64,000 nucleotides of DNA from Streptomyces sp. NBC_01304 (GTDB taxonomy: Bacteria; Actinomycetota; Actinomycetes; Streptomycetales; Streptomycetaceae): positions 4,092,001 through 4,156,000 of the forward strand of contig NZ_CP109055.1 of NCBI RefSeq assembly GCF_035975855.1. Reading direction: 5' to 3'. The stretch's first letter is position 1. Each line of letters opens with the position of its first letter. A program made the translations under genes and the position numbers. This document shows, in pieces, positions 50,371-60,347 of the stretch. The notes under the pieces were generated by a model. That model was given only the letters and a program-made list of their open reading frames with translations. It searched no databases and was not told the DNA's origin.

Positions 50371-51111
50371 ATGCAAAGCCTCGCAGCAGTGCAAAGCCTC
50401 GCGGCCAACTCCGCGGCCGACCTCTGGGACCGCGTCTTCGGCACCCAGCCCGACCCCGACCGTTACCTGGTCATAGCCACCGCGGCCGTCGCCCTGGCCG
50501 CGATCCTGCCGCACGCCGTCTGGCGGGTGTCCCGGAACGCGATCACCATCGCCCACGAGGGCGGCCACGGCCTGATCGCCCTGGTCAGCGGCCGCAAGCT
50601 GGACGGGATCCGGCTGCACTCCGACACCAGCGGGCTGACCGTGAGCCGGGGCAAGCCGACCGGGCTCGGCATGATCCTGACCGCGGCCGCCGGCTACACC
50701 GCTCCCCCGCTGCTCGGCCTCGGCGGCGCCTGGCTGCTCGCCGCGAACCACATCACGCTGCTGCTCTGGCTGGCCACGGCCCTGCTGATCGCGCTGCTCG
50801 TGATGATCCGCAACGCGTACGGGGCGGTGACCGTGGTCGTCACCGGCGGCGCCTTCCTGCTGGTCTCCTGGCTGGCGGAGCCCCAGGTGCAGGCGGCGTT
50901 CGCGTACGTCGTCGTGTGGTTCCTGCTGCTCGGCGGCGTACGTCCCGCCTTCGAGCTGCAGTCGAAGCGCAGCCGCGGCGGTGCGCCGGATTCCGACGCG
51001 GACCAGCTCGCCCGGCTCACCCACGTCCCCGCCGGGCTCTGGCTCTTCCTCTTCCATGCCGTCTCGCTGTCCGCGCTGATCGGCGGCGGGCGCTGGCTGC
51101 TCGGCCTGTAG
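50371..51111 (+). CDS. M50-family membrane metallopeptidase
   Basis: A 246-residue membrane protein with five or six hydrophobic helices. HEGGHGLIALVSGRKLDGIR holds the HExxH zinc site, and LHSDTSGLTV follows as in the peptidase_M50B family. The second zinc-ligand motif (NxxPxxxxDG) is not obvious, so the activity is tentative. Substrates unknown. ATG 50371 is one of two close starts; upstream ATG 50302 overlaps the divergent SRAP gene start. Confidence 0.82.
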   Translation: MQSLAAVQSLAANSAADLWDRVFGTQPDPDRYLVIATAAVALAAILPHAVWRVSRNAITIAHEGGHGLIALVSGRKLDGIRLHSDTSGLTVSRGKPTGLGMILTAAAGYTAPPLLGLGGAWLLAANHITLLLWLATALLIALLVMIRNAYGAVTVVVTGGAFLLVSWLAEPQVQAAFAYVVVWFLLLGGVRPAFELQSKRSRGGAPDSDADQLARLTHVPAGLWLFLFHAVSLSALIGGGRWLLGL

Positions 51112-51239
51112 GCCGGCCCACCGACGTACGGACGTACGGAGGTACCAGCGGGTCCGTCGGCCATACGGTCGTGTTTCGCCATGGTTTCGCCACTTTTGAT
51201 CAAGATCTGTGGCCCGCTTGAGCCACTAAAGTGGGGGTC

Positions 51240-52574
51240 ATGACCGAAAATCCTGCGCACACCGCCCTCTGGCCCGCCCCGACCGCGAGCGGAACCGTCG
51301 ACGCGACGGTTCATGTGCCCGGATCCAAATCGGTCACCAACCGAGCGCTGGTCCTCGCCGCGCTCGCCGCCGAGCCCGGCTGGCTGCGCCGGCCGCTGCG
51401 CTCGCGGGACACCTTGCTGATGGCCGCCGCGCTGCGCTCCCTCGGCGTGGGCATCGAGGAGGGCGTGGGCCCCGACGGCACCGGTGAGGCGTGGCGGGTG
51501 ATCCCTTCGGGGCTGCACGGCCCGGCCACGGTGGACGTCGGCAACGCGGGCACGGTCATGCGCTTCCTGCCGCCCGTTGCCACGCTCGCTGACGGCCCGG
51601 TGCGGTTCGACGGTGACCCGAGGTCGTACGAGCGTCCGCTGCACGGCGTGATCGACGCCCTGCGCGCGCTCGGCGCCCGCATCGACGACACCTCTCATGG
51701 GGCTCCCGGCTCGCTCCCGATGACCGTGCACGGCGCCGGGGCGCTCGACGGCGGCGTGGTGGAGATCGACGCCTCGTCCTCGTCCCAGTTCGTGAGCGCG
51801 CTGCTGCTTTCCGGGCCGCGCTTCAACCAGGGCGTCGAGGTCCGCCACACCGGCAGCAACCTGCCCTCCATGGCGCACATCCGGATGACGGTCGACATGC
51901 TCCGCACGGCCGGCGCCCAGGTCGACGAGCCCGAGACCGGCGGCGAGCCGAACGTCTGGCGGGTCACCCCCGGCGCCCTGCTCGGCAGCGACCTCACCAT
52001 CGAGCCGGACCTGTCCAACGCCCAGCCGTTCCTGGCCGCGGCCCTGGTCGCCGGCGGCACGGTCACCATCCCCGACTGGCCGCTGCGCACCACCCAGCCC
52101 GGCGACAAGCTGCGCGACATCTTCACGGAGATGGGCGGCTCCTGCGAACTCACCGACCAGGGGCTGAAGTTCACCGGTTCCGGCACGATCCACGGCATCG
52201 ACGTGGACCTCGGCGAGGTCGGCGAGCTCACCCCGAACATCGCGGCGGTCGCGGCCCTCGCCGACTCCCCCTCGACCCTGCGCGGCGTCGCCCACCTGCG
52301 CCTGCACGAGACGGACCGGCTGGCCGCGCTCACCAAGGAGATCAACGAGCTCGGCGGCGACGTCACCGAGACCGCCGACGGCCTGCACATCCGCCCGCGC
52401 CGCCTGCACGGCGGGATCTTCCACACGTACGACGACCACCGCATGGCGACCTCCGGCGCGATCCTCGGCCTCGCGGTCGAGGGCGTGGAGGTGGAGAACG
52501 TGGCGACGACGGCCAAGACACTGCCCGACTTCCCGGACATGTGGACCGGAATGCTCAAGGCCCCTCAGGTATAG
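51240..52574 (+). CDS. aroA: 3-phosphoshikimate 1-carboxyvinyltransferase (EPSP synthase)
   Basis: A 444-residue enzyme of the shikimate pathway joining shikimate-3-phosphate and phosphoenolpyruvate. Motifs: [52 protein letters not shown] and [22 protein letters not shown] 51240 is preceded by GGGGG. rsgA follows after 11 bases, so they are likely co-transcribed. Confidence 0.96.
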   Translation: MTENPAHTALWPAPTASGTVDATVHVPGSKSVTNRALVLAALAAEPGWLRRPLRSRDTLLMAAALRSLGVGIEEGVGPDGTGEAWRVIPSGLHGPATVDVGNAGTVMRFLPPVATLADGPVRFDGDPRSYERPLHGVIDALRALGARIDDTSHGAPGSLPMTVHGAGALDGGVVEIDASSSSQFVSALLLSGPRFNQGVEVRHTGSNLPSMAHIRMTVDMLRTAGAQVDEPETGGEPNVWRVTPGALLGSDLTIEPDLSNAQPFLAAALVAGGTVTIPDWPLRTTQPGDKLRDIFTEMGGSCELTDQGLKFTGSGTIHGIDVDLGEVGELTPNIAAVAALADSPSTLRGVAHLRLHETDRLAALTKEINELGGDVTETADGLHIRPRRLHGGIFHTYDDHRMATSGAILGLAVEGVEVENVATTAKTLPDFPDMWTGMLKAPQV

Positions 52575-52585
52575 GGCCGAGCGAC

Positions 52586-53596
52586 ATGCGCCGCTACGGC
52601 AAGAACCCCGACGAGGACGACATCCGGGTCCGCCCCAACCGCAAGGGCAACCGGCCGCGTACCAACATCCGCCCCAAGCACGAGGACGCGGCCGAGGGCA
52701 TGGTCCTGACCGTCGACCGGGGCCGGCTGACCTGCCTGGTCGAGGACCGGGTCGTGCTGGCGATGAAGGCCCGCGAACTGGGCCGCAAGGCCGCGGTGGT
52801 GGGCGACCAGGTGTGGCTCGTCGGCGACCTCTCCGGCAAGAAGGACACCCTCGCGCGGATCGTCCGCATCGCGGAGCGGACCTCGGTCCTGCGCCGCACG
52901 GCCGACGACGACGATCCGTACGAGCGGGTGGTCGTGGCCAACGCCGACCAGCTCGCCATCGTCACCGCCCTCGCCGACCCGGAGCCCCGGCCGCGCCTGA
53001 TCGACCGCTGTCTGGTCGCGGCGTACGACGCGGGCCTCAAGCCCCTCCTCGTCCTGACGAAGTCCGACCTCGCGCCGCCCGACAAGCTTCTGGAGGCGTA
53101 CGGCGCACTCGATTTCCCGTACGTCGTCACCAGCCGGGACGAGTTCGTGAACGGGCATGCGGCGGACCGCGTACGGGAACTGCTCGACGGCCATGTCACC
53201 GCCTTCGTCGGCCACTCGGGCGTCGGCAAGACGACCCTGGTCAACGCGCTCGTGCCGGAAGACAGGCGACGCAGCACCGGCCATGTCAACGCGGTCACCG
53301 GACGCGGCCGGCACACCACCACCTCGGCCCTCGCGCTCCCCCTGACGGACGCCGAAGGATGGGTGATCGACACCCCGGGCGTACGGTCCTTCGGCCTGCA
53401 CCACGTCGACCCCTCGCGGGTCATCAACGCCTTCCCCGACCTGGTGCCGGGCACGGCCAACTGCCCGCGGGCGTGCAGCCACGACGAGAAGGACTGCGCG
53501 CTGGACGCCTGGGTGGAGGAGGGGCACGCCGACCCGGCCCGGCTCTACTCGCTGCGCCGGCTGCTCGCCACCCGGGAGCGACGCGACGGCGACTGA
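52586..53596 (+). CDS. rsgA: Ribosome small-subunit-dependent GTPase RsgA
   Basis: A 336-residue circularly permuted GTPase: an OB fold (LTVDRGRLTCLVEDRVVLAM), G4 as LVLTKSDLAPP, G1 as GHSGVGKTTLVNAL, G3 as VIDTPGVRSFGL, and a C-terminal zinc knuckle (NCPRACSHDEKDCAL). It checks late 30S ribosome assembly. The N-terminal 30 residues are charged and probably bind rRNA. ATG 52586 is used, 11 bases after aroA. Confidence 0.95.
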   Translation: MRRYGKNPDEDDIRVRPNRKGNRPRTNIRPKHEDAAEGMVLTVDRGRLTCLVEDRVVLAMKARELGRKAAVVGDQVWLVGDLSGKKDTLARIVRIAERTSVLRRTADDDDPYERVVVANADQLAIVTALADPEPRPRLIDRCLVAAYDAGLKPLLVLTKSDLAPPDKLLEAYGALDFPYVVTSRDEFVNGHAADRVRELLDGHVTAFVGHSGVGKTTLVNALVPEDRRRSTGHVNAVTGRGRHTTTSALALPLTDAEGWVIDTPGVRSFGLHHVDPSRVINAFPDLVPGTANCPRACSHDEKDCALDAWVEEGHADPARLYSLRRLLATRERRDGD

Positions 53597-53708
53597 CCCG
53601 GCGTTGTTTGCGGCGGCCCGGCAGCGGTAAGTGCATAATCGCAAAAGCCGAGTCAAGGCAGACGAAGCGGTCACTGAATGTGGTCACCGGACGCGGGAGG
53701 CAAAACCC

Positions 53709-54032
53709 ATGGCGTGGCTGCTGGTCGTAGTCGCCGGAATCCTCGAAACCGGGTTCGCCGTGTGCCTCAAGCTGTCGCACGGCTTCACCCGGATCCTGCC
53801 GACCATCGCCTTCGCGGTGTTCGCACTCGGCAGCTTCGGCCTGCTGACCCTGGCCCTGAAGAAGCTCGACGTCGGTCCGGCGTACGCGGTGTGGACGGGC
53901 ATCGGCGCGGCGGGCACCGCGATCTACGGCATGGTCTTCCTGGGCGACCTGGTCTCCACGCTCAAGATCGTGTCGATCTCGTTCGTGCTCATCGGCGTGA
54001 TCGGGCTGCAGCTGTCCGGCTCCTCACACTGA
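53709..54032 (+). CDS. SMR-family efflux transporter (SugE/Gdx or EmrE type)
   Basis: A 107-residue protein with four membrane helices. Glu13 in AGILETGFAVCLKLSHGF is the proton/substrate residue; the GPAYAVWTGIGAAGTAIYGM segment is the SMR signature. The W-x-G... and KLSHGFT features favour the SugE/Gdx (guanidinium exporter) side over EmrE, a tentative reading. GGGAGG precedes ATG 53709. No guanidine riboswitch could be recognised in the short leader. Confidence 0.9.
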   Translation: MAWLLVVVAGILETGFAVCLKLSHGFTRILPTIAFAVFALGSFGLLTLALKKLDVGPAYAVWTGIGAAGTAIYGMVFLGDLVSTLKIVSISFVLIGVIGLQLSGSSH

Positions 54033-54141
54033 CCGATTTCCCCGCGGCGCACTGACGGATTTCCCCGCGGCCGGTTCCGGGCGGGCCTACCGGACCCGGC
54101 GGCCGATTCCGGGTGGGCCCCGCGGCCGGTTCCGAGTGGCC

Positions 54142-54726
54142 CTACCGGACCCTCACCACCTCCCGCACCAGCCGCCCCGCTCCCCCTTCCCCCGGTCCCG
54201 CCACCACGCACGACAGGGCGAGCCGCACCGCCACCTCGCACTCGCGCGCCAGGTCCGCCGCCTCCGGTTTGCCCGTGCCCGGCGGCGCGAGGACCGAGAC
54301 CGCACGGTCCCGGACCAGTGCGACCAGTTCACCCGGCGCCGGTAACGGCCCGTCCGCGCGCCGCTGGGCCGGCACCGCGGAGACCGAGGGCACGGCGGAC
54401 AGGGTCGGCGAGGGCAGCCGCTCGCTCCAGCACCCGGTGAGCACGGCCCGGACCAGCACATTGCCGCGCGCCGTCGACACGGTCCACTCCGCGGCGGCCG
54501 GCAGCCCGCCCTCCATCAGGGCGCGGTCGACCCCGGCCAGATAGCCGTCGGCCTCGCGGCGCACCAGGGCACGGGCGAGACCCTCCTTGCTGCCGAACTC
54601 GTTGTAGAGGGTCTGCCGGGAGACCCCCGCGACGGCGGCGACATCGACCATCCGCACCGCGGACCAGGGCCGTCGCTCCAGCGCCGTGTAGGCCGCGTCC
54701 AGCAGGGACTCTCGCGCTGCAGGCAT
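54142..54726 (-). CDS. TetR/AcrR family transcriptional regulator
   Basis: A 194-residue regulator. The HTH domain reads RESLLDAAYTALERRPWSAV, MVDVAAVAGVSRQTLYNEFG and SKEGLARALVRREADGYLAG. The effector domain is divergent. ATG 54726 has GGGAGG upstream. It is convergent with the SMR gene and divergent from hisN, so the efflux gene (3' to 3') is a less likely direct target than its own promoter. Confidence 0.88.
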   Translation of the reverse strand: MPAARESLLDAAYTALERRPWSAVRMVDVAAVAGVSRQTLYNEFGSKEGLARALVRREADGYLAGVDRALMEGGLPAAAEWTVSTARGNVLVRAVLTGCWSERLPSPTLSAVPSVSAVPAQRRADGPLPAPGELVALVRDRAVSVLAPPGTGKPEAADLARECEVAVRLALSCVVAGPGEGGAGRLVREVVRVR

Positions 54727-54978
54727 CTTCGCCTCCCAGGCCGACCGGACCGGCTGCGTCAAGATCAGGAGCTGCACGATCAGGAGCCGTACGCTCCGGT
54801 GCTTGGCTAGCAGCGTTGACTTGCCCGTGCGCACTGTCAATAGCCCTGCCTGAGCCATGTGTCAGTCGGCACCTACCAGGGCCGTGCGGTCCCCGTGGGC
54901 CGTGCCCTCCCGTCTCCCGGCCACCACCCCGCAACGGGGCCCTTCGGGCCGCTGTACTTCTTTCGATACTGTTCGCCC

Positions 54979-55779
54979 ATGTCCGACTACCACGATGATC
55001 TGCGCCTGGCCCACGTCCTGGCGGACGCCGCCGACCGCGCGACGATGGACCGGTTCAAGGCTCTCGACCTCAAGGTCGAGACCAAGCCGGACATGACGCC
55101 GGTCAGCGAGGCCGACAAGGGAGCCGAGGAACTGATCCGCGGCCAGCTGCAGCGCGCCAGGCCCCGGGACGCGATCCTCGGCGAGGAGTACGGCATCGAG
55201 GGCACGGGCCCCCGCCGCTGGGTGATCGACCCGATCGACGGCACCAAGAACTACGTGCGCGGCGTCCCGGTCTGGGCGACGCTCATCTCCCTCATGGAGG
55301 CGGGCGAGGGCGGCTACCAGCCCGTCGTCGGCGTGGTCTCGGCCCCGGCGCTCGGCCGCCGCTGGTGGGCCGCCAAGGGCGCGGGCGCGTACACCGGACG
55401 CAGCCTCACCTCGGCGACCCGGCTGAAGGTGTCCGAGGTGTCGCGGATTCCGGACGCGTCGTTCGCGTACTCCTCGCTCAGCGGCTGGGAGGCGCAGAGC
55501 CGGCTCGACGGCTTCCTGGACCTCACGCGCGCGTGCTGGCGTACCCGCGGCTACGGCGACTTCTGGCCGTACATGATGGTCGCCGAGGGCTCGATCGACA
55601 TCTGCGCGGAACCCGAGCTGTCGCTCTGGGACATGGCGGCCAACGCGATCATCGTGACCGAGGCGGGCGGCAGCTTCACCGGCCTCGACGGCACACCGGG
55701 CCCGCACAGCGGCAACGCGGCGGCGTCCAACGGCCTGCTCCACGACGAGCTGCTCGGCTATCTCAACCAGAGGTACTGA
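54979..55779 (+). CDS. hisN: Histidinol-phosphatase HisN (inositol monophosphatase family)
   Basis: A 266-residue Mg2+-dependent phosphatase. Metal-site motifs are ILGEEYG (Glu), [15 protein letters not shown] (Asp-Pro-Ile-Asp-Gly-Thr) and [18 protein letters not shown]. The [11 protein letters not shown] stretch and overall pattern fit the actinobacterial HisN that dephosphorylates histidinol-phosphate. ATG 54979 ([16 protein letters not shown]) gives the usual length. Confidence 0.93.
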   Translation: MSDYHDDLRLAHVLADAADRATMDRFKALDLKVETKPDMTPVSEADKGAEELIRGQLQRARPRDAILGEEYGIEGTGPRRWVIDPIDGTKNYVRGVPVWATLISLMEAGEGGYQPVVGVVSAPALGRRWWAAKGAGAYTGRSLTSATRLKVSEVSRIPDASFAYSSLSGWEAQSRLDGFLDLTRACWRTRGYGDFWPYMMVAEGSIDICAEPELSLWDMAANAIIVTEAGGSFTGLDGTPGPHSGNAAASNGLLHDELLGYLNQRY

Positions 55780-55934
55780 AGAGTTCGTACGAACATTGCG
55801 CGCCCCCCAATGGGCTTCGCACTACCTCTTGTTGACGTTCTGTTGACCTGCCACTCTGAGAGTCCCCCCACTTGTGAACTTGTGAATTCCTTCTCTTGAA
55901 GGGAAGGGACTCACCTAGGAGGTGGCTCCAGCCC

Positions 55935-56336
55935 ATGCTCGTCCGCGACGCCATGAGCACCATGGTCCTGACCATCGGCCCCGACCACACTCTTCGCCAG
56001 TCCGCCCGGCTGATGTCCGCACGCCGGGTCGGCGCCGCGGTCGTCTTCGACACCGACGCGGGCGGAATCGGCATCCTCACCGAGCGCGACATCCTCAACT
56101 CCCTCGGCGCGGGCCAGGACCCGGACCAGGAGACCGCCGGCACCCACACCACGACCGACGTCGTCTTCGCCGCCCCGGCGTGGACCCTGGAGGACGCCGC
56201 CGAGGCCATGGCGCACGGCGGTTTCCGGCATCTGATCGTGCTCGACGACCACGAACCGGTCGGCATCGTGTCGGTCCGCGACATCATCCGCTGCTGGGCT
56301 CCGAGCCGGAAGCACGCGACGACCCTGGCGAGCTGA
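55935..56336 (+). CDS. CBS-domain pair protein
   Basis: A 133-residue protein consisting of two CBS motifs: MLVRDAMSTMVLTIGPDHTL to GIGILTERDILNSLG, and TTDVVFAAPAWTLEDAAEAM to PVGIVSVRDIIRCW. CBS pairs bind adenosine nucleotides; as a stand-alone protein its partner is unknown. AGGAGG lies 13 bases before ATG 55935, a little far; a TTG at 55896 is an alternative. Confidence 0.88.
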   Translation: MLVRDAMSTMVLTIGPDHTLRQSARLMSARRVGAAVVFDTDAGGIGILTERDILNSLGAGQDPDQETAGTHTTTDVVFAAPAWTLEDAAEAMAHGGFRHLIVLDDHEPVGIVSVRDIIRCWAPSRKHATTLAS

Positions 56337-56342
56337 ACACGA

Positions 56343-56377
56343 CGGCGCCCGTACGGATCGAATCCGCACGGGCGCCG
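56343..56377. terminator. Bidirectional terminator between CBS and catalase genes
   Basis: CGGCGCCCGT (56343-56352) pairs with ACGGGCGCCG (56368-56377), with an inner CGGAT/ATCCG stem. The genes on both sides converge on it. Confidence 0.8.
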
Positions 56378-56394
56378 CTCAGCAGTTCGCGAGA

Positions 56395-57846
56395 TCAGCC
56401 TCGCAGGGCCTTGACCGCCTCTTCGAGGCGCTTGCCGAAGTCCCCGTCCGCCTTGCGGAAGTTGTCGACGGCGCGCTCGGCGATGTCGTCACGGGAGACC
56501 TTGGCGATGAAGCCGGCCAGGTTGTCGATCAGCCGGCCCTGCTCGTCCGCGGACATCAGGCGGTAGAGGTCGCCCGCCTGCACGAAGTCGCTGTCCTCGG
56601 AGTGCGAGGGGGCGGCGTGGTTGCCCGTGCCGCCGGTGACGGCGCTGGACACCCACAGCGGCTTGTCCGTCTGGAACGGGCCGCCGAAGGAGTTCGGCTC
56701 GTAGTTCTTCGCGCCCTTGTGGCGGCCGTCGTACAGGTAGCCGTCACGGGAGTTGGTGCGCGCCTCGGTGGCGTGCGGGCGGTTCACCGGCAGGTGGTCG
56801 GCGTTGATGCCGACGCGGTAGCGGTGCGCGTCGCCGTACGCGAAGAGACGGCCCTGCAGCATCTTGTCCGGGGACGGACCGATGCCCGGCACGAAGTGCG
56901 CGGGGCTGAAGATGGACTGCTCGACCTCGGCGAAGATGTTCTCCGGGTTGCGGTTGAGCTCCAGCTTGCCGATCTCGATCGGCGGGTAGTCCTCGTGCGG
57001 CCACACCTTGGTGAGGTCGAACGGGTTGAAGCGGTACTCGGCCGCCTCGGCCGCCGGCATGATCTGCACCTGCACGGTCCAGGTCGGGAAGTCACCGCGC
57101 TCGATGGACTCGCGCAGGTCGCGCTGGTGCGAGTCGGGGTCCTCACCGGCGAGCTTCGCGGCCTCGTCCGAGGTCAGGTTCTTGATGCCCTGGTCGGTCT
57201 TGAAGTGGTACTTGACCCAGAAGACCTCGCCGGCCTCGTTGTTCCACTGGAACGTGTGCGAGCCGTAGCCGTTCATGTTCCGGTACGAGGCCGGGATGCC
57301 ACGGTCACCGAAGAGCCACGTCACCTGGTGGGTGGCCTCGGGCGACAGACCCCAGAAGTCCCAGACGTTGTCCGCCTCCTGCGAGCCGGTGTACGGGTCG
57401 CGCTTCTGGGTGTGGATGAAGTCGGGGAACTTGATGGCGTCCTTGATGAAGAACACCGGGGTGTTGTTGCCGACGAGGTCGTAGTTGCCCTCTTCGGTGT
57501 AGAACTTCAGCGCCCAGCCGCGCGGGTCGCGCACCGCGTCGGCCGCACCGAGGTTGCCGGCCACGGTGGAGAACCGCAGGAACGTCTCGGTCTGCTTGCC
57601 GACCTCGGAGAGGAACTTGGCGCGCGTCCACTGCGAGACGTCGCGGGTCAGCGTGAAGGTGCCGTACGCACCGGCGCCACGGGCGTGCACGATGCGCTCC
57701 GGGATGCGCTCGCGGTTGAAGTGGGCCAGCTTCTCGAGGAGCAGCTGGTCCTGGACCAGAACCGGACCGCCGACGCCGGCCGTCTCGCTGTTCTGGTTGT
57801 CGGCGACCGGAGCCCCGGCCTCAGTGGTCAGCGGTCCCTGCGTCAC
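56395..57846 (-). CDS. Monofunctional heme catalase (clade 3, CatA/KatA-like)
   Basis: A 483-residue catalase. [20 protein letters not shown] carries the distal His, [20 protein letters not shown] and [20 protein letters not shown] the Asn, and [14 protein letters not shown] the proximal Tyr heme ligand. It decomposes hydrogen peroxide. GTG 57846 has GGAGG five bases upstream and gives [13 protein letters not shown] like characterised CatA proteins; ATG 57864 is an alternative. It is divergent from a Fur-family gene, the usual peroxide sensor CatR. Confidence 0.94.
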   Translation of the reverse strand: MTQGPLTTEAGAPVADNQNSETAGVGGPVLVQDQLLLEKLAHFNRERIPERIVHARGAGAYGTFTLTRDVSQWTRAKFLSEVGKQTETFLRFSTVAGNLGAADAVRDPRGWALKFYTEEGNYDLVGNNTPVFFIKDAIKFPDFIHTQKRDPYTGSQEADNVWDFWGLSPEATHQVTWLFGDRGIPASYRNMNGYGSHTFQWNNEAGEVFWVKYHFKTDQGIKNLTSDEAAKLAGEDPDSHQRDLRESIERGDFPTWTVQVQIMPAAEAAEYRFNPFDLTKVWPHEDYPPIEIGKLELNRNPENIFAEVEQSIFSPAHFVPGIGPSPDKMLQGRLFAYGDAHRYRVGINADHLPVNRPHATEARTNSRDGYLYDGRHKGAKNYEPNSFGGPFQTDKPLWVSSAVTGGTGNHAAPSHSEDSDFVQAGDLYRLMSADEQGRLIDNLAGFIAKVSRDDIAERAVDNFRKADGDFGKRLEEAVKALRG

Positions 57847-57917
57847 GTGCGCCTCCTGCGTCATCTACTGCAAGTCCTGTCCCTTGGCTAATGCCGGTTC
57901 CGACCCTACACTGGACA

Positions 57918-57985
57918 ATGTCTAAGTCAAGTAAGCATCCAGACTCACACTCGTTCGGGACTTAGGTCCCTTGACTTGTTAGGCT
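57918..57985. promoter_or_regulatory. Catalase/Fur divergent control region with inverted repeat
   Basis: AAGTCAAG (57924-57931) and CTTGACTT (57970-57977) are exact complements 46 bases apart, each inside a longer similar word (TCTAAGTCAAGTAAG; CTTGACTTGTTAG). They probably mark two CatR (Fur-family) sites, one near each start. Confidence 0.6.
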
Positions 57986-57992
57986 GACCCTC

Positions 57993-58409
57993 ATGAGCGA
58001 CCTTCTGGAACGACTGCGCGGACACGGCTGGCGTATGACCGCCCAGCGACGCGTCGTCGCGGAGGTCCTCGACGGGGACCACGTCCATCTGACGGCCGAC
58101 GAGGTGCACTCCCTCGCGGTGTCCAAGCTGCCCGAGATCTCCCGGGCGACGGTCTACAACACCCTGGGCGAGCTGGTCACCCTCGGCGAGGTGCTCGAGG
58201 TCTCCACGGACCGCCGAGCCAAGCGATACGACCCGAACGCACACCGGCCGCACCAGCACCTGGTCTGCGCCCAGTGCGGCGCGATCCGCGACGTCCACCC
58301 GGCGGGCAACCCCCTGGCGGACCTCCCGGACTCCGAGCGCTTCGGCTTCACGGTGTCGAACGTCGAGGTGACGTACCGCGGCGTCTGCCCCAACTGCGCG
58401 GCGGCCTGA
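57993..58409 (+). CDS. Fur-family peroxide regulator (CatR/PerR-like)
   Basis: A 138-residue Fur-family protein: winged helix LRGHGWRMTAQRRVVAEVLD and LPEISRATVYNTLGELVTLG, then the dimer domain with HLVCAQCGAIRDVH and a C-terminal CPNC pair forming the structural zinc site, and HRPHQH as regulatory metal ligands. Its place beside catalase makes it the likely repressor that releases when metal-bound His is oxidised. ATG 57993 is unambiguous. Confidence 0.93.
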   Translation: MSDLLERLRGHGWRMTAQRRVVAEVLDGDHVHLTADEVHSLAVSKLPEISRATVYNTLGELVTLGEVLEVSTDRRAKRYDPNAHRPHQHLVCAQCGAIRDVHPAGNPLADLPDSERFGFTVSNVEVTYRGVCPNCAAA

Positions 58410-58435
58410 CCTCTCCACTCCCCCTTACGCTTCCG

Positions 58436-58469
58436 AAGCCCCCGGCACCGACAGGTGTCCGGGGGCTTT
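58436..58469 (+). terminator. Terminator after the Fur-family gene
   Basis: AAGCCCCCGG (58436-58445) pairs with CCGGGGGCTT (58459-58468), with inner CACC/GGTG, followed by TTT. Confidence 0.8.
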
Positions 58470-58592
58470 CGCGTGCATGCACCACGCGTCGCCCGCACCC
58501 AGGGTCTTCCAGAATCTGACGGACCGTCATATGGTCGACGGCGGCCCGCCCGCGGCCTGAAACAACCGCACGCAACTCCGCAGGAGCCCGCA

Positions 58593-59384
58593 GTGGGAGA
58601 TCCGCACCCGACCCCACCCCCCAAACTCCGCGCCACCGCCCTGACCCGGACCTTCGGCCGCGGCGGCAAGGCGCTCGACGCCCTCGGCCCCATCGATCTG
58701 GACATCGCCCCCGGCGAATTCACCTGCATCGTCGGCCCCTCCGGCTGCGGCAAGTCCACGCTGCTCCGGATAGCCGCCGGCCTGCTCCGCCCGAGCCGGG
58801 GCACCCTCGAAATCCGCACCTCGTCGCCCCGCCCGGCCGCGATGATCTTCCAGGACTACGGCATCTACGACTGGAAGACGGTCCTCGCCAACGTCCGCTT
58901 CGGCCTCGACATCCAGCGCGTAGCGCGAAAAGAAGCCAACGCCCGCGCCACCGACTGGCTCGCCCGCATGGGCCTCGCCGACTTCGCGGACGCCTACCCC
59001 GCCGCCCTCTCCGGCGGCATGCGCCAGCGCGTGGCCATCGCCCGCGCGCTCGCCGTGGAGCCCGAGATCCTGCTGATGGACGAGCCGTTCGCGGCCCTCG
59101 ACGCCCAGCTGCGCACGATCCTCCAGGACGAGCTCCTCGAACTCACCCAGACCACCCGCACCACCACCCTCTTCATCACCCACAGCCTCGAAGAGGCCCT
59201 GGTCCTGGGCGACCGCGTCCTGGTGATGTCCGCCCGCCCCGGCCGGGTGATCGCGGAGCGCCGCCCACCGTTCGAGCGCCCGCGCTCGGGCAACGTACGC
59301 GACACACCTGAATTCACCTCCCTCAAGAGCGAGTTGTGGGAGCTGCTGCGCGGCGAGGTCGGCACCAGGGCGGCCGCGGCATGA
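58593..59384 (+). CDS. ABC transporter ATP-binding protein (SsuB/TauB type)
   Basis: A 263-residue ATPase: Walker A GPSGCGKSTLL, Q-loop FQDYGIYDWKTV, signature LSGGMRQRVAIARALA, Walker B ILLMDEPFAALD and switch His in FITHSLEEAL. The DYGIYDWKTVLANV stretch is typical of the nitrate/sulfonate/taurine family. GTG 58593 with GGAG upstream avoids a low-complexity extension. The permease gene overlaps its stop by four bases. Confidence 0.93.
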   Translation: MGDPHPTPPPKLRATALTRTFGRGGKALDALGPIDLDIAPGEFTCIVGPSGCGKSTLLRIAAGLLRPSRGTLEIRTSSPRPAAMIFQDYGIYDWKTVLANVRFGLDIQRVARKEANARATDWLARMGLADFADAYPAALSGGMRQRVAIARALAVEPEILLMDEPFAALDAQLRTILQDELLELTQTTRTTTLFITHSLEEALVLGDRVLVMSARPGRVIAERRPPFERPRSGNVRDTPEFTSLKSELWELLRGEVGTRAAAA

Positions 59385-60289
59385 GCAACGACACGACCAA
59401 AGACACGAGCGGCGCCCCGGTCACCGCCACCGCCATCACCAAGGCCGCACCCGAAGACGTACTGGTCAGGAAGCCGGGACCGCAAGAACTCCATCCCGTA
59501 CGCACCCACCGCAGGCGGCGCACCCTGGAAGTGTCGCTCGCCGTGGCCGTGCCCCTGCTGCTCGTCCTGCTCTGGCAGTTGGCGGCCGTGTCGGGCTGGA
59601 TCGACGACCGCGTATATCCGGCCCCGCAGACGATCATCGAGGACGGCTGGGAGCGGGCGGCCGAGGGCGACCTGTGGCCGGATGTGTGGGCCACGCTGAA
59701 GCGGGTGCTCGCGGGCTATGCGATCGGGACCGTGTCCGGTTACGTCCTGGGCCTGTTGATGGGGTCGCTGTCCCTCGTACGCGCCGCCCTGGAGCCCCTC
59801 CTCGACGCGCTGTACGTCGTGCCGAAGCTGGCTCTGCTGCCGATCTTCCTCAACATGTTCGGGCTCGGTGAGGGCCCGCAGATCGCCCTCGTGGCGGCGA
59901 CCGTCTTCTTCTTCGTCTGGATCTCGACCATGGCGGCGGTCCTCGCGGTCCCGGCCGGGCACCGGGACGCGGGGCAGGTCTTCGGGGCCTCGCCCTGGCA
60001 GATGTTCCGCCATGTCCTGCTGCCGGCCTCGCTGCCCGCGGTCCTGGTCGGGGCGCGGATCGCGGCGGGGGTCGCGGTCCTGGTCATCGTCGCCTCGGAG
60101 CCGATCGCGGCGAGCACCGGCCTCGGCGTCCTGATCTTCGAGTCGCGGTCCCTCTTCCAGAACGACGTGATGTTCGTCGGCATCGTCTGTGTCGCCGTGC
60201 TCGGCGTCGTCTTCTCCGAACTGGTCCGGATCGCGGGGCGGTTGCTCACGCCGTGGGCCCCGCGCGACCGGGGCCGCGGCCAGTCCTGA
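59381..60289 (+). CDS. ABC transporter permease (SsuC/TauC type)
   Basis: A 302-residue protein with a 60-residue hydrophilic start, then about six helices (LEVSLAVAVPLLLVLLWQLA; LKRVLAGYAIGTVSGYVLGL) and the EAA-like loop AGHRDAGQVFGASPWQMFRH. ATG 59381 overlaps the ATPase stop (ATGA). It forms the membrane channel for the binding protein encoded next. Confidence 0.92.
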   Translation: MSNDTTKDTSGAPVTATAITKAAPEDVLVRKPGPQELHPVRTHRRRRTLEVSLAVAVPLLLVLLWQLAAVSGWIDDRVYPAPQTIIEDGWERAAEGDLWPDVWATLKRVLAGYAIGTVSGYVLGLLMGSLSLVRAALEPLLDALYVVPKLALLPIFLNMFGLGEGPQIALVAATVFFFVWISTMAAVLAVPAGHRDAGQVFGASPWQMFRHVLLPASLPAVLVGARIAAGVAVLVIVASEPIAASTGLGVLIFESRSLFQNDVMFVGIVCVAVLGVVFSELVRIAGRLLTPWAPRDRGRGQS

Positions 60290-60347
60290 ACCCCCAGCTC
60301 CGCTCTGCACTTCGGCTCTTTGTGAACTTCGTACGTACGGAGGCTCG

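Noticed and set aside
53597..53708. Possible guanidine riboswitch before the SMR transporter
   Set aside because: CCGGACGCGG is reminiscent of guanidine-III/mini-ykkC words, but the paired hairpins or pseudoknot could not be completed.
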